Program-made: the position numbers and the translations under genes | Part shown: piece by piece, positions 53,910 to 60,988 of the stretch | Position numbering within the stretch: the stretch's first letter is position 1 | Layout: every line of letters starts with the position of its first letter | The notes under the pieces: generated by a model | Databases searched by the model: none | The model's input: the letters and a program-made list of their open reading frames with translations, nothing else | Told to the model about the DNA's origin: nothing | Source: Saprospiraceae bacterium | Lineage (GTDB): Bacteria > Bacteroidota > Bacteroidia > Chitinophagales > Saprospiraceae | Length of the DNA stretch: 64,000 nt | Assembly: GCA_020631355.1 (NCBI GenBank) | Contig: JAHDHL010000005.1 | Span: 128,525 to 192,524, forward strand | Direction of reading: 5' to 3'

Positions 53910-54395
53910 TCAATGACACTTGAAATAATCGAATGGTTCGAGACAGTCATTACATTTATACAATGACTTGCAAGCCGTTGAACCGAACTGACTGATCATT
54001 TGTGTGTCATTGGAATCACAAATGGGGCAAGATACCAATTTGGCCTCACCCGTTAAGGATAATTTATCAGTTGTTTTAGCTACTGGTGGAGCAATCCCAT
54101 ATTCCTTGAGTTTGCGTTTTCCCGCTTCGGTCAACCAGTCTGTTGTCCAAGCAGGACTTAGGACTAGGGTGATTTTGGATTCGATGCCATTTTCTTGGAG
54201 TAAGGCCTTGATATTGACACTAATCATATCCATTGCGGGACAACCTGTGTAGGTTGGTGTGATGATGACTTCCACTAGTTCATCATTGAATACGACATCC
54301 CTTACGATACCTAAGTCCAGTATGGACAGGACGGGTACTTCAGGGTCCGGTACTTGTTCCAGTAGTTCGTAGATATAGTCTTTGGTAATGGTCAT
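53910..54395 (-). CDS. paaD: PaaD, Fe-S maturation protein of the phenylacetyl-CoA oxygenase
   Basis: 161 residues from the ATG at 54395 (MTITKDYIYE); a longer frame to 54455 would overlap paaC and is not needed. An MIP18/DUF59 domain (DPEVPVLSILDLGIVRDV and TPTYTGCPAM with the conserved Cys) is followed by a zinc-ribbon-like C-terminus with paired cysteines (SCPICDS, YKCNDC). PaaD is needed to mature the oxygenase, probably by helping Fe-S or di-iron assembly. It starts 10 bases after paaC ends. Confidence 0.9.
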   Translation of the reverse strand: MTITKDYIYELLEQVPDPEVPVLSILDLGIVRDVVFNDELVEVIITPTYTGCPAMDMISVNIKALLQENGIESKITLVLSPAWTTDWLTEAGKRKLKEYGIAPPVAKTTDKLSLTGEAKLVSCPICDSNDTQMISQFGSTACKSLYKCNDCLEPFDYFKCH

Positions 54396-54405
54396 AAGGC
54401 ATGTT

Positions 54406-55158
54406 TTACCATTCCATATTGGGATAGGCTCTTTGCATCCATTGCAGTTCGGCAAGGATGAATCCCAATTGCTCTGTATGGATACCGGATTTGCCTCCTG
54501 ATTGTTTGAATGATATCTCGGGTATCTGAATGGTAGCTTCCTTTAGTACTTCCTTGATATTTTGTTCAACGGTCTGTCTGATGGCATTCAGATCCACTCC
54601 CAAGCCAGCATCTATTGCAGCTTGGTCTACATCCGATACTTCACAGAGTTCACCAATGTACATCCAAAGGTCATCCACAGCATCTTGGATTCTACTGTGG
54701 CTTTCTTCTGTACCATCCCCCAAGCGTTTCATCCATTCGGAGCTGTATCTGTAATGGTAGCTGACTTCCTTATAGGATTTGTGGGCAATGGCAGAAAGTC
54801 TTTCGTCATTGCTTCCTTTCATGGCTTCCATAAGTGGTAGGTGGAATGCATCGAAGAAAAATTGTCGCGTAATGGTATATGCGAAATCCTCATTAGCTTG
54901 TTCGACCAATAGGCAATTACGATATTCTCTGGCATCTCTTAGCATGGCCAGGTCATCTTCTGTTCTTCCCTTACCCTCTATTTCGGCAGCATATTGGTAA
55001 TAATTCCTTGCTTGTCCCATGAGATCCAAGGCAATATTGGTCAAGGCCATATCGACCTCCAATATGGGGCCGTGACCACATAATTCGGAAAGTCGATGTC
55101 CTAGGATGAGGGAATTGTCCCCCAATTGGATGAGATATTTGAATAATGTATCGTTCAT
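54406..55158 (-). CDS. paaC: PaaC, structural subunit of the phenylacetyl-CoA epoxidase
   Basis: 250 residues, normal length. It is a ferritin-like four-helix protein with the pattern LGDNSLILGHRLSELCGHGPILEVDMALTNIALDL at the start and FHLPLMEAMKGS later. PaaC binds PaaA and supports the complex but lacks the metal site. It starts 1 base before paaB's stop and is followed by paaD. Cytoplasmic. Confidence 0.92.
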   Translation of the reverse strand: MNDTLFKYLIQLGDNSLILGHRLSELCGHGPILEVDMALTNIALDLMGQARNYYQYAAEIEGKGRTEDDLAMLRDAREYRNCLLVEQANEDFAYTITRQFFFDAFHLPLMEAMKGSNDERLSAIAHKSYKEVSYHYRYSSEWMKRLGDGTEESHSRIQDAVDDLWMYIGELCEVSDVDQAAIDAGLGVDLNAIRQTVEQNIKEVLKEATIQIPEISFKQSGGKSGIHTEQLGFILAELQWMQRAYPNMEW

Positions 55159-55159
55159 A

Positions 55160-55441
55160 TCAGATATGTTCTAACTCATTCGGCAATTCATAGAAAGTAG
55201 GGTGACGGTAGACCTTATCCTGTGCAGGTTCGAATAATTCCCCTGACTCCTCTGGATTAGATGCGGTAATGTGCTTGGATTCCACTACCCAAATACTTAC
55301 GCCCTCACTTCTTCTTGTATAAACGTCCCTTGCATTTTGCAATGCCATTTCTTCATCTGTGGCATGCAGGCTACCCACATGTTTGTGGTGCAAACCGTTC
55401 TTACTACGGATGAATACTTCCCAAAGCGGCCAATTTTTCAT
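55160..55441 (-). CDS. paaB: PaaB, subunit of the phenylacetyl-CoA epoxidase
   Basis: 93 residues, typical size. The family pattern is present: WPLWEVFIRSKNGLHHKHVGSLHATDEEMALQNARDVYTRRSEGVSIWVV (described in pieces). PaaB bridges PaaAC units in the oxygenase complex. Its stop is 1 base from the start side of paaC and it follows paaA by 51 bases. Confidence 0.93.
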   Translation of the reverse strand: MKNWPLWEVFIRSKNGLHHKHVGSLHATDEEMALQNARDVYTRRSEGVSIWVVESKHITASNPEESGELFEPAQDKVYRHPTFYELPNELEHI

Positions 55442-55492
55442 ATCTATAGTTATAGGTAATTGATGTTATCGCAAATATTTTCAATAATTGTC

Positions 55493-56461
55493 TTATCCAG
55501 TTGCCTTGTTGGATGACATTTGGTTATGCTTGATGTAACTCTGTTTCTCGGCATAGGCCATAGCAGCCTCACGAACCCATTTACCTTCGTTATAGGCTTT
55601 GTTACGGGCTTTGAGTCTGGCTTTATTACAGATGCCATTTCCTTTCACAACATTCCAGAATTCTTCCCAGTCTATTGCACCGAAATCATAATGCCCTCTT
55701 TCCTCATTCCATTTCAAATCCTTGTCAGGTATTGTTAACCCTAGAAATTCGGCTTGAGGGATGGATATATCCACGAATTGTTGGCGTAATTCATCATTGG
55801 ACTTACGCTTGATTTTCCATTTCATGGATTGGGCTGAATGGGTTGATTCCTTATCACTGGGGCCGAACATCATCAAAGATGGCCACCACCATCTATTCAA
55901 TGCATCCTGTGCCATCGCTTTTTGCTCAGGTGTACCTTTAGCCAATGTCAACATGATTTCATATCCCTGTCTCTGGTGGAATGATTCTTCTTTACAGATT
56001 TTGACCATTGCCCTTGCGTAGGGGCCGTAGGATGTGCGCGTCAGCATGACTTGGTTCATGATGGCTGCTCCATCTACCAACCAACCAACAGCACCTATAT
56101 CGGCCCAGGTTAGGGTAGGGTAGTTGAATATACTGGAATACTTTGCCTTTCCTGAATTCAAGTCTTGGAACAACTGGTCTCTTTCAGCACCCAATGTTTC
56201 AGCTGCAGAATAGAGGTATAAACCATGTCCTGCCTCATCCTGGACCTTAGCCAATAAAGCTACTTTTCTCCTTAGATTAGGAGCGCGGGTAATCCAGTTG
56301 CCCTCGGGAAGCATTCCTACGATTTCCGAGTGTGCGTGTTGGGAAATCTGGCGTATCAGCGTTTTTCTATATTTTTCAGGCATCCAGTCCTTGGCTTCAA
56401 TCTTGATTTCCGCATCCACCTTGGCTTGGAAGTTTTCTTCTAGACTTTTGATGTTATCCAT
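55493..56461 (-). CDS. paaA: PaaA, catalytic subunit of the phenylacetyl-CoA epoxidase
   Basis: 322 residues, normal length. The di-iron ligands are in the ferritin-like helices: Glu46 (SEIVGM), Glu76 and His79 (QDEAGHG), and a second EESFHQ pair further on in [17 protein letters not shown]. With PaaBCE it uses O2 and electrons from PaaE to form ring-1,2-epoxyphenylacetyl-CoA. It is the second gene of the operon, 73 bases after paaE. The C-terminus is longer than the E. coli protein by about a dozen residues. Confidence 0.95.
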   Translation of the reverse strand: MDNIKSLEENFQAKVDAEIKIEAKDWMPEKYRKTLIRQISQHAHSEIVGMLPEGNWITRAPNLRRKVALLAKVQDEAGHGLYLYSAAETLGAERDQLFQDLNSGKAKYSSIFNYPTLTWADIGAVGWLVDGAAIMNQVMLTRTSYGPYARAMVKICKEESFHQRQGYEIMLTLAKGTPEQKAMAQDALNRWWWPSLMMFGPSDKESTHSAQSMKWKIKRKSNDELRQQFVDISIPQAEFLGLTIPDKDLKWNEERGHYDFGAIDWEEFWNVVKGNGICNKARLKARNKAYNEGKWVREAAMAYAEKQSYIKHNQMSSNKATG

Positions 56462-56534
56462 GATTGTTAGAATTTAATGATACTTGGATTGTGTTCTTCT
56501 TGAAAAGATATGAACTGTTTTCCAACTATCTGAT

Positions 56535-57620
56535 TTACATTGCCTCGTCAAAATCGACCACTACCGTACTAGTGAGTGGATGAGCTTGACAGGTTAGGAC
56601 GAATCCTTGCTCGACTTCTTCTGGTTCAAGGGCATAGTTGACATCCATTTCTACCTTGCCCTCTATGACCTTGGCCTTACAGGTACAACATACCCCTCCC
56701 TTACAGGCATAGGGTAGGTCTGCTCCATTTAACAGGGCAGCATCCAGAATGTTGTTGGTTCCTTGGGATAATTCGAATTGATAGCTGCTGCCAGAGTCCT
56801 TGATGGTGACAAGACTGACTTTGCCATCGCGTTTCTTTTCTTTTTTCTTGGTTTGTTGTCCTTTCTTTGCATCAGGTGAAGTGAACAGTTCGAAATGGAT
56901 TTTCTTACCATCCACTCCTTTCGATTCCAAACCATTTTTGATATCCATGATCATCTCCTCAGGGCCGCAGATGAAATAGTCATCCGTGTGTTCCACATTG
57001 ACGAGTGTTCCTAGTATCTCATTGATTTTCTCCTTATCGAATCGGCCGTTGAACATGGGAATGTCCTGCATTTCCCTGGTAAGGAAATGGTAAACTTGGA
57101 ATCGATTGAGGAACTGATTCTTCAATCCTTCTATGGCTTCCTTGAAAATGATGGAATGGACATTCTTGTTGCAATACAATAAGGTGAATCGGCTGTCGGG
57201 TTCGGTTTGCAGGGTCGTTTTGATAATGGACATGATTGGAGTAATACCACTTCCGGCAGCAAATGCCACGTAAGACTTGGTTTGGTTAGGGCTGAGGTCT
57301 GTGTAGAAATTGCCCATGGGTGGCATTACTTCCAATTTGTCTCCTTCTTTCAATATATCATTGGCGAAAGTTGAGAACTTGCCATCCTCGATTTTCTTTA
57401 CGGCTACCCTCATTTCATTTTCCAAAGGACTGCTACAGAGCGAATAGGAGCGTCTTATGTCTTCCCCATTGATGTCGGTCCTAAGTGTTAGGTACTGACC
57501 TTGTTTGTATTGGAATGTATCATTGAGTTCCTCTGGTAAATCAAAGGCAATGGAAGTACAATCACTTGTTTCCTTTGTGAGATTACTGACGGTAAGGGTA
57601 TGGAATCTAACTTTAGCCAT
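56535..57620 (-). CDS. paaE: PaaE, NADPH-dependent reductase of the phenylacetyl-CoA epoxidase
   Basis: 361 residues. An FAD/NAD-binding reductase (RRSYSLCSSPLE FAD motif, AAGSGITPIMSII nucleotide motif, YFICGPEEMI) is followed by a plant-type [2Fe-2S] ferredoxin domain with cluster Cys at about 306, 311, 314 and 344 (C-x4-C-x2-C-x29-C). It passes electrons from NADPH to the PaaA site. It is the first gene of the operon, directly behind the candidate promoter/operator at 57629-57678. Confidence 0.94.
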   Translation of the reverse strand: MAKVRFHTLTVSNLTKETSDCTSIAFDLPEELNDTFQYKQGQYLTLRTDINGEDIRRSYSLCSSPLENEMRVAVKKIEDGKFSTFANDILKEGDKLEVMPPMGNFYTDLSPNQTKSYVAFAAGSGITPIMSIIKTTLQTEPDSRFTLLYCNKNVHSIIFKEAIEGLKNQFLNRFQVYHFLTREMQDIPMFNGRFDKEKINEILGTLVNVEHTDDYFICGPEEMIMDIKNGLESKGVDGKKIHFELFTSPDAKKGQQTKKKEKKRDGKVSLVTIKDSGSSYQFELSQGTNNILDAALLNGADLPYACKGGVCCTCKAKVIEGKVEMDVNYALEPEEVEQGFVLTCQAHPLTSTVVVDFDEAM

Positions 57621-57628
57621 GTGTTGTT

Positions 57629-57678
57629 AACTAACGTTTGTTAGTTGCAAATATAATGTATGTCGGCATAAGATGCAA
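57629..57678 (-). promoter_or_regulatory. Promoter of the paa operon with a PaaR-like operator
   Basis: On the minus strand TATATTTG (57648-57655) matches the TAnnTTTG -7 element exactly, with TTG (57676-57678) 20 bases upstream as a -33 element. Right at the expected start point lies the inverted repeat CTAACGTTTGTTAG (57631-57644), extendable to AACTAAC-GTTT-GTTAGTT (57629-57646). It matches CNAACGNNCGTTNG, the PaaR (TetR-type) consensus as I recall it from Thermus, at 13 of 14 positions. Repression until phenylacetyl-CoA binds the regulator is the likely mode. Confidence 0.6.
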
Positions 57679-57708
57679 CACACATAGCATTTTATGTTAA
57701 CCTATAAA

Positions 57709-57742
57709 GAAAAAAGGCCCGCTCCAGAAGATAGGAGCAGGC
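57709..57742 (-). terminator. Terminator of the cytochrome lipoprotein gene
   Basis: A 9-bp stem with one mismatch (GCCCGCTCC / GGAGCAGGC) and an 8-base loop is followed on the minus strand by six T. It lies 45 bases after the cytochrome stop codon (57787) and keeps its transcript apart from the paa operon. Confidence 0.8.
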
Positions 57743-57786
57743 TCATTGTCTAATTCAATTCAAAACAAAAAAATAAATGAGAGGTA

Positions 57787-59172
57787 TTAATTTGATGCAG
57801 CTGACCTTGGTCTTTTGATTGGTTTTTCTTTGCCAGATGTTTCATCGTGATTAACGGTATAGTAATTTCTGATTCCATTAGTAATTTGGAAAGAGAAATC
57901 AGTCATGGTATATGTTGTACCCTCATCTTCCAATGGCCAAACCCCACATTTCACATTAGAAAAATAAGTGTTGAAGTCTTCGGGAGTGTAGCTGCTAGGA
58001 TCTCCATAGACTTTAGGAGCGTGCTTGAAATTGGCAATAGATGCAGTATGTCCGTCATCTGTAACGGCTGCACGGGCATGGCAGGAATTACAGGATGAAA
58101 CTGGATTGTCAACTGGGCCATTCATTCTTCCTCCCATGCCAAGATGCCTTACGAAACCCTGCTTGGGGTTTGCAGGTACTGTACCAGCATGGAGAATAGT
58201 AGGATTGATGACGGATTGTTTCAAATCTGGATTGTAGGCGTAGGAATTATTAAGTAAGGACTGGTTTCCGGCATCATCACCCCACATTAGTCCTACGGGT
58301 TCCATCCTATCATGCCATTCTGCACCATCGCTGGCTCCATTATAGATGAATGTACCCATTACCCAGCCTGTATCGGCTCTGTTGTCTTTCACCATCACGT
58401 CCAGTTGTACAATTCTGACAGTATGATTGGTTCTTTCTTCGTAATTATCGTATGGAACAAAAATATTAGCTGTCCACTCCTTTGAACCCTCAAGGAAAGG
58501 AACTTCATTCAGGGGAGCTTCTGTAAATAATAACTTAAACGTAACAGTACCCTCAGGGAATTCACTTTCCTTAGGGATAGGTTTTGTCGGGTCTGCCCAT
58601 ACTTTTCCAATGGTATGCCCTCCTGGTGGATTATAGAATGCAATGGCATAAGTTTGATAATTGTTGGTTTGTAATGGGTGTAATTCATAGGCAGATATTG
58701 TAATTTCACGAGTAAGGCCATGGAGGCATTCCCTTCCTGAATTTTGCTTTTTCATCTCAGGGGTTTTGCCATCATCGTGCATCCAGGGTGCGCTATACCA
58801 TTTTCTTACCTTATTGTCCTGTACACTGAAATCTACTTCTACGTTACCCTCCATACAATAACTCAAGACGCTTTTCAGATAACCGGAATAGTCGGTTTTG
58901 AAATCATGTTCCAGCCATGGTTTCTCATCATTGGCATCATATGATGTAGGATAATCCTGACTCAATTCAAAGGTCTGAGTCGTACCAGCTGGTACAGGGT
59001 AAATAGGACAAAAATCCGGAAATTTGTTGTTAGGCGAATCAGGTGTTTCTTCTGGATTTTCCACCTCCTCGACCATTTCTTCATCTGCATTGGTTGACTG
59101 GGTGAGGTCACACTCTACTAAGAATAGGCCTAATATCAAAGCTAGGCCCATCCATAAAATTCTAATCTTCAT
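57787..59172 (-). CDS. Mono-haem cytochrome c lipoprotein
   Basis: About 461 residues from the ATG at 59172 (MKIRILWMGLAL); the open frame reaches 59244. The lipobox GLFLVEC gives an acylated Cys at 21. The mature protein has a large N-terminal domain of unknown type with beta-rich segments (HTIGKVWADPTKP, EWTANIFVPYDNYEERTNHTVRI). Near the C-terminus comes a c-type haem-binding motif CNSCH (about 361-365), followed by about 96 residues. A single haem would allow electron transfer on the periplasmic side or the cell surface. It is the gene before paaE but has its own terminator, so no direct link to the paa pathway is shown. Confidence 0.75.
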   Translation of the reverse strand: MKIRILWMGLALILGLFLVECDLTQSTNADEEMVEEVENPEETPDSPNNKFPDFCPIYPVPAGTTQTFELSQDYPTSYDANDEKPWLEHDFKTDYSGYLKSVLSYCMEGNVEVDFSVQDNKVRKWYSAPWMHDDGKTPEMKKQNSGRECLHGLTREITISAYELHPLQTNNYQTYAIAFYNPPGGHTIGKVWADPTKPIPKESEFPEGTVTFKLLFTEAPLNEVPFLEGSKEWTANIFVPYDNYEERTNHTVRIVQLDVMVKDNRADTGWVMGTFIYNGASDGAEWHDRMEPVGLMWGDDAGNQSLLNNSYAYNPDLKQSVINPTILHAGTVPANPKQGFVRHLGMGGRMNGPVDNPVSSCNSCHARAAVTDDGHTASIANFKHAPKVYGDPSSYTPEDFNTYFSNVKCGVWPLEDEGTTYTMTDFSFQITNGIRNYYTVNHDETSGKEKPIKRPRSAASN

Positions 59173-59539
59173 TTTAAATAGTTTTAAGTTATGTTGATAT
59201 GTGCAAATCTGGTATACCAATACAAGATTTGAATTTGTAACCATAGGGAATCCGCATTTTCTCTTTCATGAGAAAACAAGAAATTCCAATTCACAAAAAC
59301 ACTTTGTGAATCATGAAGTAGTTAGAAGTATAGGTAGAGTGATAACTTTAAAAACGATAAAAGTAGTGGTTGCTAATATAAATAATATTTACGGGTTTAC
59401 ACCATAATCTTGGGTGAATCAATGCATTTTGTATGTTGATTTTAGCCTGCAATAAAACATTTGACGGTAAGAAGTATGAAATTCGTTCAATTCTTCGGTA
59501 ATTAGTGTTATAATTACACTAAAATAAGAATTAGGAGTT
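59173..59539. other. Divergent intergenic region with an inverted repeat
   Basis: About 367 bases between the cytochrome gene (minus) and the sugar transporter (plus). Just before the transporter gene, TTAGTGT (59502-59508) and ACACTAA (59516-59522) form a perfect 7-bp inverted repeat with a 7-base spacer, a possible repressor site 17 bases upstream of the start codon. No coding frame or RNA was seen elsewhere. Confidence 0.45.
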
Positions 59540-60856
59540 ATGAGTCAGAATAAGAGCTATACAGGTGCATTCGTTATTATTACGAGTTTATTCTTCCTTT
59601 GGGGATTTATCACAGTGTTTGTGGATTCCTTGGTTCCGAGGTTGAAAGATGTATTCGAACTGAATTATTTCCAGGCCGTATTGGTCCAATTTGCATTCTT
59701 TGGTGCATACGGTTTATTATCCATTCCATCAGGAGGGATATTGTCGAGGATAGGTTACCAGAAAGGAATGGTATTGGGTCTGGTTACGATGGCAGTAGGT
59801 TGCTTGCTGTTTTTCCCTGCAGCTTCCGTACGTTTCTTTCCCTTATTCATGCTGGCTTATTTCGTAGTGGCAGCAGGTATGACGATTCTTCAGGTATCGG
59901 CGAATCCGTACATATCAGTGTTGGGGCCTGAATCATCTGCATCCAGTCGTTTGATTTTATCTCAGGCATTCAATTCATTCGGTACAGCCATTGCACCTGC
60001 CATTGGTGCAATGTTGATATTGAGTGACAATATCAAGACGTCAGAAGAAATCAATGCATTGGATGAATTGGCTAAGGAGACCTACTATGCCAGTGAAGCG
60101 GGGGCGGTGCAGATGCCATTCGTTGTCTTGGGAGTCATCATACTGATGTTGGCGGTGTTCTTTTATGTGATCAAGCTACCTAAGATTCTTGGAGAATCAG
60201 GAGGCGATGGCTTTAGTGGTTATATGGAAGCACTGAGATTCCCTCAATTAAGAATGGGAGCACTGGGGATATTCGTATATGTAGGGGCGGAAGTAGCCAT
60301 TGGTTCATTCCTTGTGAATTATTTCATTGATATGGATATGGCTGAAATGATAAAGAGTAGTGACTCCATGAGCGGTATTTCCAAGTGGGTCTTGGGTAAG
60401 GAATTAGGGGATGTAGATGAAAAAGGAATCGTAGGAGCATTTGTGATGTTTTATTGGACAGGAGCGATGATTGGCCGATTTATCGGAGCTGGTCTGACCA
60501 GAATGTTCCAACCTTCTAAGGTACTTTCCGCATTCGCATTCGGAGCTGTTGCAATGATTATCGTATCCATGGCAACAACAGGTTTTGTGTCCATGTGGGC
60601 TATTTTGGCAGTGGGATTATTCAATTCCATCATGTTCCCTACCATCTTTACGCTAGCTATAGAGGGATTGGACGATTTGAAACCACAAGGTTCTGGTATT
60701 TTATGTACTGCTATCGTGGGTGGTGCAATCATCCCTCCGATGTACGGTTTGCTTACTGATAATATAGGATTCAAGATGGCATTCATTCTTTGTATCCTTT
60801 GTTATGGATATATCCTCTGGTATGGATTCAGCAGAAGAAATGCAATGTTATCCTAG
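59540..60856 (+). CDS. FucP-type sugar MFS transporter
   Basis: 438 residues with 12 predicted membrane spans. Family traits are LFFLWGFITVFVDSLVPRLKDVF at the start, YQAVLVQFAFFGAYGLLSIPSGGILSRIGY, ANPYISVLGPESSASSRL (with FucP-like NPY), and AIVGGAIIPPMYG late. FucP-type carriers import fucose, glucose, mannose or related hexoses with protons. The gene ends in a terminator, and a GH92 glycosidase gene follows on the same strand, which favours mannose as substrate; the sugar itself is not determined. Confidence 0.88.
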   Translation: MSQNKSYTGAFVIITSLFFLWGFITVFVDSLVPRLKDVFELNYFQAVLVQFAFFGAYGLLSIPSGGILSRIGYQKGMVLGLVTMAVGCLLFFPAASVRFFPLFMLAYFVVAAGMTILQVSANPYISVLGPESSASSRLILSQAFNSFGTAIAPAIGAMLILSDNIKTSEEINALDELAKETYYASEAGAVQMPFVVLGVIILMLAVFFYVIKLPKILGESGGDGFSGYMEALRFPQLRMGALGIFVYVGAEVAIGSFLVNYFIDMDMAEMIKSSDSMSGISKWVLGKELGDVDEKGIVGAFVMFYWTGAMIGRFIGAGLTRMFQPSKVLSAFAFGAVAMIIVSMATTGFVSMWAILAVGLFNSIMFPTIFTLAIEGLDDLKPQGSGILCTAIVGGAIIPPMYGLLTDNIGFKMAFILCILCYGYILWYGFSRRNAMLS

Positions 60857-60878
60857 ACGGAAGGAATTGGATTATGGG

Positions 60879-60914
60879 AAATGGGATGGTATGATGGGTG
60901 CCATCCCATTTTTT
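60879..60914 (+). terminator. Rho-independent terminator after the sugar transporter
   Basis: A perfect 11-bp stem (AAATGGGATGG / CCATCCCATTT) with an 11-base loop is followed by TTT. It lies 22 bases past the stop codon at 60856, between the transporter and the GH92 gene. Confidence 0.85.
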
Positions 60915-60988
60915 GTTTGACAATGGCAAAAATCAAAATTGAGCGATTCCGAATCCACAACAATCCAATTTTTTCTCATCTTTATTGA

